This document shows positions 19,268-29,200 of a stretch of 64,000 nucleotides of DNA, one piece after another. Positions within the stretch are counted from its first letter, which is position 1. Each line of letters opens with the position of its first letter. Source of the DNA: Leishmania martiniquensis (Eukaryota; Euglenozoa; Kinetoplastea; Trypanosomatida; Trypanosomatidae); contig NC_090165.1 in the NCBI RefSeq assembly GCF_017916325.1, positions 62,001 through 126,000 on the forward strand, read 5' to 3'. The position numbers were made by a program, and so were the translations under genes. The notes under the pieces are model-generated. The model did no database searches. It was not told the DNA's origin and was given only the letters and a program-made list of their open reading frames with translations.

Positions 19268-20811
19268 CGCGCCAGTTCGTAGGTGCACGCGCAGGCTTGG
19301 TGAACTGTCAGTGTGTGCGCGGCCTAATCGCTCGTGTCCTGCAGGAACGAAAGAAATGAGGGGGGCGAAGAGGGGTAAAGCAGTGCGGCTGGTCGCAAGC
19401 CTCTACTGAGCCCTACGCTCTCCGACGTGTAGGAAAGCGAACGCTGCGCGGACAGCACAAGGCACTGACCAGCACAAGCACACCGACGGGGGTACGATGC
19501 GCTGAGTTGAATACGTCCTCAGCGTGCGTGCGCGAACGCTGCGGTCCTTCGGCGAGCTGGGGATCGCACTGTGATGAATGTGTGTGACGCTCGGCGCCTT
19601 TACGCCGAGGGTGGAGCAAAGAGAAGAGGAGCGCACACTGCACAGCTTCTGTGTCTATCCTCTCTCCCCCTCTCTCCCTCTCCCTGTGCGAGCACGTGGG
19701 AGGGGAACTGCGAGGAAAGGGTGGAGTGGACACCGGGGACTTCGGCGTCTGTGCGATCCTGAAATAGAGTGACAGCGAAGGAAGGAATACGCGCCGACAG
19801 AGAGGTGCACATGCACACGCTTCAGCCATCGGCGACTCCTGCACCTGAACCGCAGCGCCGGCGCCGACATGTAAGAAAAAAGGTCGGAGGAGGAGACACG
19901 AGAGGAAAGGACAAGCATAGAGACATGTGAATGCATACATTAGCGAGGTGCAGGCGCTCACGACACGGTGCCTTGATAAGATGTGCACCACTTGCGACAG
20001 CAGAGACGGACGCCCACACAGCCGTGTCCAGGATTCCCGCCCGCGCGCATGCAAACCTGGCTTAGAGGCGCCGCACCCGCCTGTAAGAAGGCGAGGCGAG
20101 GGGGGAGGGGCTCGGGTAGCCGACAGCAACGTGAGGGCCGGCAGCGCACTTTTATTTTTCCTCTTGCCTCCCGCACGTTTGGTGAACGCCGAGGGGTGTG
20201 AAGGGGAGAGGGAGAGGCGAAAGGGAGAGACGCACTCGGGAGTACTGAGGAGGGGTGAAACGACCCGAAAATGTGGCGTCGTCCGTCAGCGGTGCGGCCC
20301 TTGGCGTGCAAGGCAAAGCGTTCCTGCGCCCCAAAGGAATGGCAAGGATACGAGCGCCATTAGGTACAGCACTCACGCGTGTGTGTGTGTGTGAGAAAGC
20401 GGGGCTGAAGAAGAAAGGGAGCCGCCCTCACGTGCAAAGAGGTGCGCGCTATCAGACACGGCAGTGAAAAGGGAGAGCGCGCGCGCGAGAGAGAGAGGGG
20501 GGAGAGCAACGGACACATAAGCAGCAGTGCGGAGACGTACTGACAGCACGACGACAAGAGCCCCTACCATCCTACGAGAAGAGGAGAGGCGCTTGCGAGC
20601 AAGTAGCAACTATGGACTGCTGCGACAACAGCAAAGAGAGCGGCGGCTCGATGATGGGGGGGCACGAAGGTGCGCAGGGGTAGCGACAGTGGCAGCAGAT
20701 GCGCGGGCGGGGGATGTCGGCAACGCGCCGAGAAACAGCGCGGAGGGGACGAGTCGAGTGTGCGAGCCGAGAGGGTGGGCGCCATCAAGGCAGGTGTATG
20801 TGGCAGCTGCG
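19268..20811. other. Spacer between ATG4 and the C2H2 gene
   Basis: No gene supported in 1.5 kb. It holds a CT-rich plus-strand segment at 19655-19685, a TG repeat at about 20375-20393 and an alternating GC/GA tract at 20477-20500. Open frames are Ser/Arg/Cys-rich shadows. Confidence 0.5.
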
Positions 20812-21996
20812 TCAATCCAGGTATTCCCATGAGTCCGTGTCCAGATCGTCTTCGCCGTCGTTCGCCCCCGATGTAGCAGCAGTGGTGATCCCCGCCTTCC
20901 CATCCTTGCGCCGCTCACGAGGGACTCGCAGTGTGCGCCGGTGTGCTAGTGGGGCCGTCTGCGAGAGTGGAGCACCGCCCATCCCACAGCTACCGCCCTC
21001 CCGCAGCGGGGACACAAAGGTGCCGTCGGTATCTGCCTGCCGCGGACACACAAGCTGGTCGCAGTCACGCCGCCTCAACTGAGATTCGACATGCAGAAAT
21101 CTGTTGGAGAGGTGCACCTCGAGCGCGGACCACTCATCGCGTGTGGTGACGGCAAATGCGAGAAAAAGAGACGTGTCTACGCGTGACCAGTGGACGCAGC
21201 GAACATCAGCGACGGATGGTGTGACAGACACCGTGGCGGAAGGCCCCTCACTCAGCAGCGCCGCACTGGTGCGCTGGTGCGGGTCGAGGTAAAAGAGCTG
21301 CGTTTGATTGTGGGCAAAGAAGTAGTAGCTCCGCCCCGGTACTCCGCCTACAACCCCCAGACACTGTGGCTGCTCCATTAGCTTCTCTATCTGCAGGTAG
21401 CTCTCCTGCGTCAGCTGCGCTGCAGCACTCACGCGCACGGAAGCCAAGACGAGCACCACCTCAGCGCCCTCCTTGAAGGTGTGATGCACCTCGTCGGCGT
21501 AGACGCACCCGTTTGTGGAGGTCACCACGGTCACGCGCGTCTGCAGCTGTTCCCTCTTCATGGCGTCCTGCACCGTCCGCTTGATGGCCTCGCAGCCCTG
21601 CGATGGGCTCCAGTACTCCGCCTTGAATGCTCGCCGATTCCACACGCTTCGAATCATGTTGTGAATCGAAAACGGCGCTGTCTCAGCACTGTGGTCGAAG
21701 AAAAGGGAAAGCTTTCGATCGGCTGGGCGGCCATGGACCCACAAAAAGTGAGCCAGGAGCATCTGCGAGGTGCGCAGGAGGCAGCCCCAGCCCTGATCCG
21801 TCTCGATCAGGCGCGTGACGGCTGGAATAGCCTCGAAGCCGTCACGGTAGGTGAAGATGAGAAATGTGTCCGTCAGTGCCTTCTCCAACTCCTCTCGCGA
21901 CTCCACAGCAGCGCCAGACCTGCCGACGACTTGAAGGGGAAACACTGCCTCCATGGGGAAGAAGGCGCTCCACAAGTCCTGCACGTAGCGGAGCAT
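20812..21996 (-). CDS. ATG4: ATG4 cysteine peptidase (autophagin, C54 family)
   Basis: Processes ATG8 by cleaving after the C-terminal glycine and deconjugates ATG8 from phosphatidylethanolamine during autophagy, in the cytosol. The 394-residue product from MLRYVQDL shows the C54 signatures: TDQGWGCLLRTSQM with catalytic Cys72, and FYLDPHQ with catalytic Asp238 and His240, preceded by the typical GRSYYFFAHN segment. Leishmania encode two ATG4 proteins; I recall ATG4.2 on chromosome 30, which would fit the MAP kinase further upstream, but paralogue identity is not proven here. The C-terminal 60 residues are polar and acidic (DGEDDLDTDSWEYLD), including a W-x-x-L that could serve as an ATG8-interacting motif. 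An in-frame ATG at 22074 lies downstream of the best splice acceptor (22080) and would add 26 residues encoded partly by a GT repeat, so the true start is uncertain. Confidence 0.92.
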   Translation of the reverse strand: MLRYVQDLWSAFFPMEAVFPLQVVGRSGAAVESREELEKALTDTFLIFTYRDGFEAIPAVTRLIETDQGWGCLLRTSQMLLAHFLWVHGRPADRKLSLFFDHSAETAPFSIHNMIRSVWNRRAFKAEYWSPSQGCEAIKRTVQDAMKREQLQTRVTVVTSTNGCVYADEVHHTFKEGAEVVLVLASVRVSAAAQLTQESYLQIEKLMEQPQCLGVVGGVPGRSYYFFAHNQTQLFYLDPHQRTSAALLSEGPSATVSVTPSVADVRCVHWSRVDTSLFLAFAVTTRDEWSALEVHLSNRFLHVESQLRRRDCDQLVCPRQADTDGTFVSPLREGGSCGMGGAPLSQTAPLAHRRTLRVPRERRKDGKAGITTAATSGANDGEDDLDTDSWEYLD

Positions 21997-23189
21997 TGAT
22001 GTATGACCGGGGGAAGGGAGGGAGTGTGCGGTGGCGTTGAAGAAGGCGAAATAGCCAGCACCACACACACACACATACCCTCCACAACGGTCAAGAAAAA
22101 ATGTGAGGGTGCGCGACGAGAGGAGTCCCCCTCCCTTTCACACTGCGTTGCGTTGCGGCGCAGTGTCCGAGGGCGCGTCCACGCGTGGGCAATGGCAACG
22201 ACCTCAATGTAGCCGCCCACAGCCTCGGTACGACTGTTCGCCCGTCGCACTGTGGCACGTGCGCAAGCTGGGAGCAGTGAGAGATGGTAAGAGGAAAGGC
22301 CGCAGGGAAAGCGAAGGGGGGCCGCGCAGCTCTCCTTCACACTGAATGGTAGCGCAAATAGGCGCAGCGGCTCAATGCATAACGTGCGTGGGATGAGGCG
22401 AGCGCGGAGGCATACGCCGCGAGGGTGCAACAGGGAGAGAGGAGTGAGGGAAGAAGAGGGCGAAAGTGGAAAGAGAAACGCAGAGGTACACGTTGGGGTG
22501 GGTAAGAAAGGGAGATAGAAAGGGATCTCCTGCAAGCCTCAGAAGAGCGAGAGGGGCTGGCGCAGCCAACGTTGAGAGACAGAGATCGAAGGCCCCCTTG
22601 ACCTCCCCTCACCTTCAGCAGCTGTCACACAAACGCGCCACGCCTAAGCCTGATCTTTGCGTACACGTGCAGAGACGGTCTCGCGATGTGCAGGCACGTC
22701 ACTGCACACTCGGCGGATTCGTCGCTATTCGCCGCATTCTTTCTTTTTCTTGTCTTCATCCATTGCGTGCTTGGGACCCCCCTGCGCTTCTTTAGCCATC
22801 GGTGAGGTGCATCTGACCTTTCGCGCAGCAAGCACAGAGGCGCGACACTCACCCAACAACGCGTGCGCGCTAAGCACAGGGGGCAATCAGCGGTGGGAGG
22901 AGGCGACCGGGACAGTCCAGCGATGCGGCAATGCCCCTCGCAGCGCTCAGCTCGGGGCGTCTCTGTGAGCATGAGTGAAGGTGTGAAGCCATCGGCAATG
23001 AGACTGCTCGCGCACCTCGGGGGGGCAAAGAGGGAGATGCCGTAGATGAAGCGGATCGCTGTACACAAGCAGCTCACCTTTCCGACAGCTGCCAGCCCTC
23101 CTGCGACAGACGTGCCTGCGTTCGCGGGCAAAACGGCCCCCCTGTGCCCGGCCACCATCCGCACGGCTGCGACACAGCCTCTCACCGCT
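21997..23189. other. Spacer between LIM gene and ATG4
   Basis: Contains a probable ATG4 splice acceptor (gene-strand T-run at about 22094-22099, AG at 22081-22080) and a CA/TG repeat at about 22063-22075 just after it. No other gene is supported; the long minus open frame 22625-23791 overlaps the LIM gene in another frame and is Arg-rich, hence a shadow. Confidence 0.5.
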
Positions 23190-23801
23190 TCACTCCTTCG
23201 GGTTGAAGAGGAACTCCATCTGGTGGCGGTGGCGAGGAAAAAACTGCCCTGTGAGGCGAGAGCCCGTGCGGTGCGTGTTGACATACGACGTGTGCCACCG
23301 CCGCGTTGGCACCCGGATGTCACGACCGAGCGCGCAGGAGAGGCACCACGCACGCCCGTCCTTCGAGTAGAACTGGTTGTGTATGATGCGGTACTTGCAG
23401 CCCCAGCACTTGAAGCACGCCACGTGGAAAAAATATCCCTGCGCCGTCGGCACCCGCGCGTTCCCCGATGGAACCCACACCCAGCTGTTGATGTCGTCCT
23501 CATCGATCGGCTTATCGCAGTTGAAGCAGCACGCACCCTTCGGCACCACCATCGGCTCGTCAACGTCCTCGGTGTAGGCAGGAAAGTGCGGACGTGACCG
23601 CGCCTCCTCATGCGGAACGGCGGTGAGGTGGTGCGCCTTGGACTGCATCCACCAGCGACGACTGTGCTGTGTGCGCACCTTGTGCCCCGACGCCGGCTTG
23701 CCGTGCATGGCTCGATATGAGACGGCAAGCGTGGCGGTCGATGCAGCGGTAATGATGGCGACGCCTCTTCGAGGCTGTGAGAACGGCGCAACGCGATTCA
23801 T
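23190..23801 (-). CDS. Small single-LIM-domain protein
   Basis: The 203-residue product from MNRVAPFSQP has one double zinc-binding module of LIM type, with all eight ligands visible: C92-x2-C95, H126-x2-C129, C132-x2-C135 and C153-x2-C156. The first zinc loop is unusually long (30 residues between C95 and H126, against 16-23 in typical LIM domains). The hydrophobic start of the module (GYFFHVACFKCWGC) is classical. N-terminal to it are a basic stretch, a short hydrophobic segment (about 13-28, GVAIITAASTATLAVS) that could be a membrane anchor or mitochondrial presequence, and a linker. LIM modules mediate protein-protein contacts, so a scaffold role is likely. The longer frame to 23942 was not used because its extra 47 residues look like UTR. 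Confidence 0.85.
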   Translation of the reverse strand: MNRVAPFSQPRRGVAIITAASTATLAVSYRAMHGKPASGHKVRTQHSRRWWMQSKAHHLTAVPHEEARSRPHFPAYTEDVDEPMVVPKGACCFNCDKPIDEDDINSWVWVPSGNARVPTAQGYFFHVACFKCWGCKYRIIHNQFYSKDGRAWCLSCALGRDIRVPTRRWHTSYVNTHRTGSRLTGQFFPRHRHQMEFLFNPKE

Positions 23802-26281
23802 CTTATGGGTGATGCTCAAGAGCAATGGGCACGCAAACGCACACGCTCTCTGACGAAAGAAAAGGGAAAGAGAGAGAGAGCGACCGCTTACACAGCGTGC
23901 CGTCGCATGCACAATGTCAGCGGCAGCAACGCCAGCGCACAAGCAGCCAACGCTCTGGCCGCAGACTCACGCGAACGCGAACACGACGGATACTTGGAAG
24001 TGTACGCCCTCTGCGATCTCTTGTATGTCACCGAAGCGCGTGCAGCTGTGTTGCGCGGCTCATTCGCTGGAGAGTGAGGGGAGGCGACATCCGCCTCGAA
24101 CGAGAGCACACAGGCAAAGAAAAGAAATCGGTAAGTGGGGAAGGTTCGGGCCAGTGGCGACAGCGCCAATGGGTTTCCAGGCACCGCGCTGAGGAATGTG
24201 GAAGTCCACCGCCTTACCGTCTCGCCTCACAGGCTCGTCCGATGGGTGGCACATGTTCGTGCGAAGGCGGATGGCGCGCCACCCAAAGGGGAAAGGGAGA
24301 GAGGGCCGGCAGTGGGGCGACATTGTGAAGTAGCGTGGGGGATGCCAACGCAGTACTTCGCAGAAGCCTCGTGGTGACGGCCAGGCAGCGCCCATTTCGG
24401 CTTTTTCGCATAGGGCCACCCCGTCTTCACCGCACCAGTCACTTCCCAAGACGACGCTGCATTAAGCAGCCGTACAGCAGCGTTGCGGAGCTCTACAGGT
24501 ATGTGCTGACTCTCTTCATCGATGAAGCCTTGGGCGTGTGTTTCTCTTCCTGAGGGGGCGCGCGTGGCTGCTTATAAGCGGTGACGATAATGGCGGGTGC
24601 CTGCACAATCCTGAAAGACTCTTCCTCATCCCCTTGGTGCCAGAGTGGGGGTAAGTGAGAGGGGGGACGCCTTCGCGCCTCGTTCTTCTGCCCTAGCCTC
24701 ATGTACTCGCGCTAACGGGTGGGCAGATAGAAAAGCGAGTCACCGCTGGCCCCTCGACGCCGCACTCCGACGCCGGCGGACAGCGCAGCACAAATACAGA
24801 AGCGGAGGGCGCAGACGAGAGGCGGGCAAAGGCAAGATGCGCCCCTCCAGTAGTTCACATCAAAAAGCGCGCGCCTAATCCTCAGCGCGCACCACAGCGA
24901 AAAAGGGGGAAGGGAAAGAAGCCGTAATGCACCTGATTTCAGTTCGCCCGCTACATCCGTGACTCACGCGCAGACATATGTGCGCCTGCGTGCAGGAGGT
25001 GTGCCCCTAACGGGGGACGAGTTGGGGCACCCTCGCCCTTTCCTGTTGCGCTTCGAAGGGGGGTCATCGGGGATGTATGGAGGTCGTCTTCCAGCGCACG
25101 CACTAGAGAGCCTCGACACGACCCTAACCCACAGGCACCATACATGTAAGCACGCGCACAATCACAGAGCGGCGCGGGGCAACTGCACCGATCGGGAGGG
25201 GGGAGGAGAGGGTGGCAGGGGCCAACGTCGGTGAATATTTCTGGAGAGGCAAGTCAATGCATCTGAGTGGGCAAAGAAACGGGAAAAGGCGGTCTGCACG
25301 ACCGCGGCGGCGGAAACCATTTTGAATGGGCAATACGAAAACAAAAAGGCGAGCAGCGGGCACGTCGGCAGCGGGCGCGCACGCGGAGCGCAGGTTGCCG
25401 ATTGGGAAACAAAGTGGCACGCGAAAGAAAGTGAAGTAAGCACGTCTTGGTGCACGATGCCGCGTCCATGCGCGTGAGTCCTCGTGATGAAAGATGAGCC
25501 CGTGAGTCGAGTGCGTGCCTGCCGGCCAAGGTGGCCGGCAGACTGAGGGATATTTCAGAGGGGGCGGGGGGGAGGGGCACTTGCTGCGCGTGTGGGAGAG
25601 AGAGGGAGAAGCAGCAGAAAAGGGGCGCACCAGCGCTGGTGACAGGACGAAGGAGGCAAGCCTGCCCACGGCGCTCGAGCACTCGACCAAGCGAGGGAGG
25701 CAGGGAGACAGAGACAGACAGAGAGCTGAACGCGTTGCCCTCTGCCTCTCGCTTCACTGCATCACGCGTGCCCCCTTGCCTGCGCCGCCTCTCTTGCCTC
25801 CCTTTTGTTTTACATGCACATGCGGGCGTGGACACCCGACAGCGGCACGTCTGCGGCAGTCCGCAATGGTGCGCTGAAAAGCAGAAGAGCGGGAGAAAAA
25901 GGAAAAACGAAATGGAGCTCAACCAGCCATGGGAGCGGAGTGATCGCGCTCGACGCTGAGAAATGAGCAGCAGCAGACAGCGTCCGCCGTGCTCGGAAGG
26001 GACGAGTCGAGAGTGAAGTGCGCAGGAGCGAAAAAGGTAAAGATAGAAGGGGAGGGGGGCGGGCGGAGAGGGGAAAGAATAGGGCGGGGAGGGGGTCCCC
26101 GTCGGGACGCCGGTGGGAGGAGGGGAACAAGCCTAGTTGAAAGGCGCGCTGAGGCCTGTGCGTGCTAGCGCGCCACTGCGGTGGGCAATGCGCGGCGTCG
26201 GGAGGGGGGAGAACGGAAAAAAGCGCGGGTGACGGTCAGCCTACGGCGTCGCCGCATCCCCCTCTCCCGCGGCCCTTTCTG
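23802..26281. other. 2.5-kb spacer between disrupted membrane-protein gene and LIM gene
   Basis: No supported gene. It should contain the 3' UTR of the 26282-31075 gene and the splice region of the LIM gene. Strongly G-rich plus-strand segments occur at 25559-25576 and 26049-26097. Long minus-strand open frames (25124-25690, 25254-25922) are Ser/Pro/Arg-rich and lie in low-complexity DNA, so they were not accepted. Confidence 0.5.
26049..26097 (+). repeat. G-run cluster, possible G-quadruplex
   Basis: At least six runs of three or more G within about 50 bases on the plus strand, separated by short spacers. The G-rich strand is the transcription template, so a quadruplex would form in DNA, not in the mRNA. 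It sits about 185 nt past the stop of the disrupted membrane-protein gene. Confidence 0.5.
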
Positions 26282-29200
26282 TCACTCTGCAAGCCTTTCT
26301 AAAACTGAAGCGCTGCACGGCTGTCGGCGCTGACAATGACGCCTCGCTCGCGCGCGCTCATAGTGGCGCCAGGAGAAGGGGTGGAGGGAGGGGGGATGGA
26401 AACTGATAAAGATGATGACGACGGAGAGCGACAGCACCGTTAAGGCGAAGGAGATGATAAGTCTGCTGCCTTCGCTCAGCGGGTCGTAGCGCAACGCCGC
26501 AATCGTCAAGGCCGCCGCAGACGGGAGCAGTGTGTAGTGCAGCGTCGGCGATGCTTCGAAGAAGTGCGAAGAGTCTGCATCTGTGGCCAAGTGGGTGTAC
26601 GGCCACGACGTGTGCGGAACGGAAGCTTCACTCGCAGCCGAAAAAGCGCTGCGCACAGTGAAAGAGACCTGGCACTCCTCCGTGACCATTCCGGTGAGGT
26701 TGACGCGCAGGACGGAGGAGTCGAGCGAGGAGGAGCCTGCCCAAGTGAAATTGGCAACGTCGCGTGGGGGCGATCCGCACCGCAGCGCAGCCGACACTGT
26801 TGCGCAGCGGAGCATGTATATTAGAAAGGCAGCGTGGCACTCGTCGATCCCCCGCATGTGCAAGAGGGAATTGACGGCGTAGTGCGGCAGAAGGGCGTAG
26901 TCCTGCACGCCGACCGTCAGCACCGTCTGATCTGTGGAAAGCCTTGAATTGTTGGCCAAGCTGATGGTGCGGGACGGCAAGCTCGGTGCACGCAGCCGGA
27001 GGCCGTAGCTGGAGAGGGGGCTGTAGGTGGGCTGAGTTGCCCTGGTTGTATGCCCGCCGCGTGCGGCTGCCATCACGCCGCACTCCTCAGCGCCCAGGCC
27101 CGTGGTGTACTGCAGAGCCGCCGAGAAGTTGGGCGGGACAGAAGATGAGGCGGTCACGAGGCGCGGAACGGTGAGACCGTACGTGCAGGTCACCCACCCC
27201 TCCAGCGACGTCGTCGCAGGCAGCCCCGTGCCAGCGGAGCCACTGCCGCTGCCGTACCAGCCGAGGGGGATGCCGTCACCGACAGGCCCCTCCGCGTCAA
27301 TGAAAAGAAGGCCTGGCGGTCGTAGGTGTAGTCTCGGTGCGGCAGGGCCGCCTGGAAGGCGCAGACACGCACGCACTCGCTGGCCGGCGGCAGACGCGAC
27401 TTCGCCCAAGGTACGCTGCGGCACGCACGCGCACGTGTTGCGCTCCGATGTGGCGTTCAGCACCGCATAGGGGCCGCTCGTGCACGTTGGACACACACAC
27501 GGCGCAGAGGTGCTGCCCGCCGTGGCGGTGCAGCCGTAGCCAGAGCGGCAGACGCCATCGAGCCCTTTGGGCTGGCGCACCGACAAGTCGCTGAGCTTCC
27601 CACTCACTTTGGCGGTGACGGCAGGAAAAGAAGCCGTGTACAGGCCGAGCAAGCGGACGTCTGTGAGGGCGGCAACTTCTTGGCTTTGCTGCGCGACGGC
27701 CGCTTCCGCCTGCGATTGCCACATTGCCTCTGCTTTCCTCAGCGCCTCTTCGAGCGGGCTGGCAGGGGACCGCGCGCTCGAGAGTCGCGCCATCATCCCT
27801 GGCACGTAGTCGTAGTGCAGGGGCAGCGCATGGGGCTGCGGAACGCTGCTGGCGGGCAAAGGAGGACTCGCGAGCACCCACTGCTCGCGCCCCAGGTAGC
27901 CTGCGACCCACCCTGCCACGGAGAGGTACCTCGTCCTCTTTGCCGAGCGCGGGGACGTCATCGATGACTGTCGCCACAGCGGCTGGTCCACTGCCACCGG
28001 GCCACCAACCACCGCAGCGTCTGAGTAGAAGGTTACCGTGCTCGCCGCGCGGTTCAGCACGACACGGTAGGTTGCCTTGGTCAGGTGGCTGCCATCTACA
28101 GACGTGACACTTCATTGCCACGGGGAACTGAGTACTGTGAGGGTCAACGGAGCGGGGGTGGTTGAGGACGCCGCGTTCGGGCCACCTGAGGCAGCGGAGG
28201 CGCCGGTGTTCAGCGGCGCTGCCAACACGGACACATTAAGCGACATCCGCAGCGTGAAGGAGAGGGAGGCCGGAGAAGCTGTGCCAGTCGCAGAGGCGGT
28301 GGTGGCTGCCCGACCGCCCTCAGGGTGCTGATAGCTGGAGATGAGAGACCAGGACCACAGCGAACGTGATGGGACCTCCTCACCACCCTCTCGCAGAGCA
28401 ACGAGCACATGGCCAATAGAGGTGGTTCCAGAGCCAGCACCAGCACCCGACGCTGCCTGCTGAGAGCGACGCAGTGACATGTGCATCTCCCACAGCAACG
28501 TGGCGTTAAGCTGCATCATCGTCTCCCAGGCGACACCCCCGCGATGTGGTGAAAAACCTCTATGCGACGCCGCAGTTGGCGGGTGGGCGGTGGCGTAAAG
28601 GGGTTGGGGCAGCAGTCCCACCGCCCGCAGCGCCTCTGCAGAGACAGCTGAGGACACGACGCGGTGCACCAGCACAAAGCGACACGACATCGGCTCATCC
28701 GTCGTCCCGCTGCCAATGAACGTGAACACGCGTGCGTCGTGCGACTGCGCAGGAAAATGCTCGGGCAGCAGCGACTCGGGCCCCACACACGCGTCGTACC
28801 ACCCACCACTGCGTCTGTCACTGATGCTCGCGGTTGTGTTGTAGAACAGGCCGGGCGTTGACACGCAACCGTTGTGCAGCGGTGCCTGGTAGATGTCGAG
28901 GCACGCGTACCGGCAACCAGCCTTGAGCTTGTCGACTCCTGCAAGAGGACTGCCAGCGTGCGCGGCGCCCACGGGAAGCTCAGGGCAGCCGTGCATGAGT
29001 CCGTCACCTGGGCAGTAGACCGGCGTCGGCTCCGTCGGCGATGCGGAGCAAGCGGACGGGCACACCTCACACGTTGCCGTCTCAGGTTGCGCGTAAGTTC
29101 CTGCAGCGCAGGTCACTGCAACCTCTGCGCTCGCAAGGGCGCGACGAAGGCCCTTATTCAGCGCTGTGCGGTTGGACGTCATGCGCAGAGCTGCGCCAGC

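Noticed and set aside
22625..23791. Minus-strand open frame of 388 codons overlapping the LIM gene
   Set aside because: Arg-rich alternate frame of the LIM gene, which has eight correctly spaced zinc ligands in its own frame.
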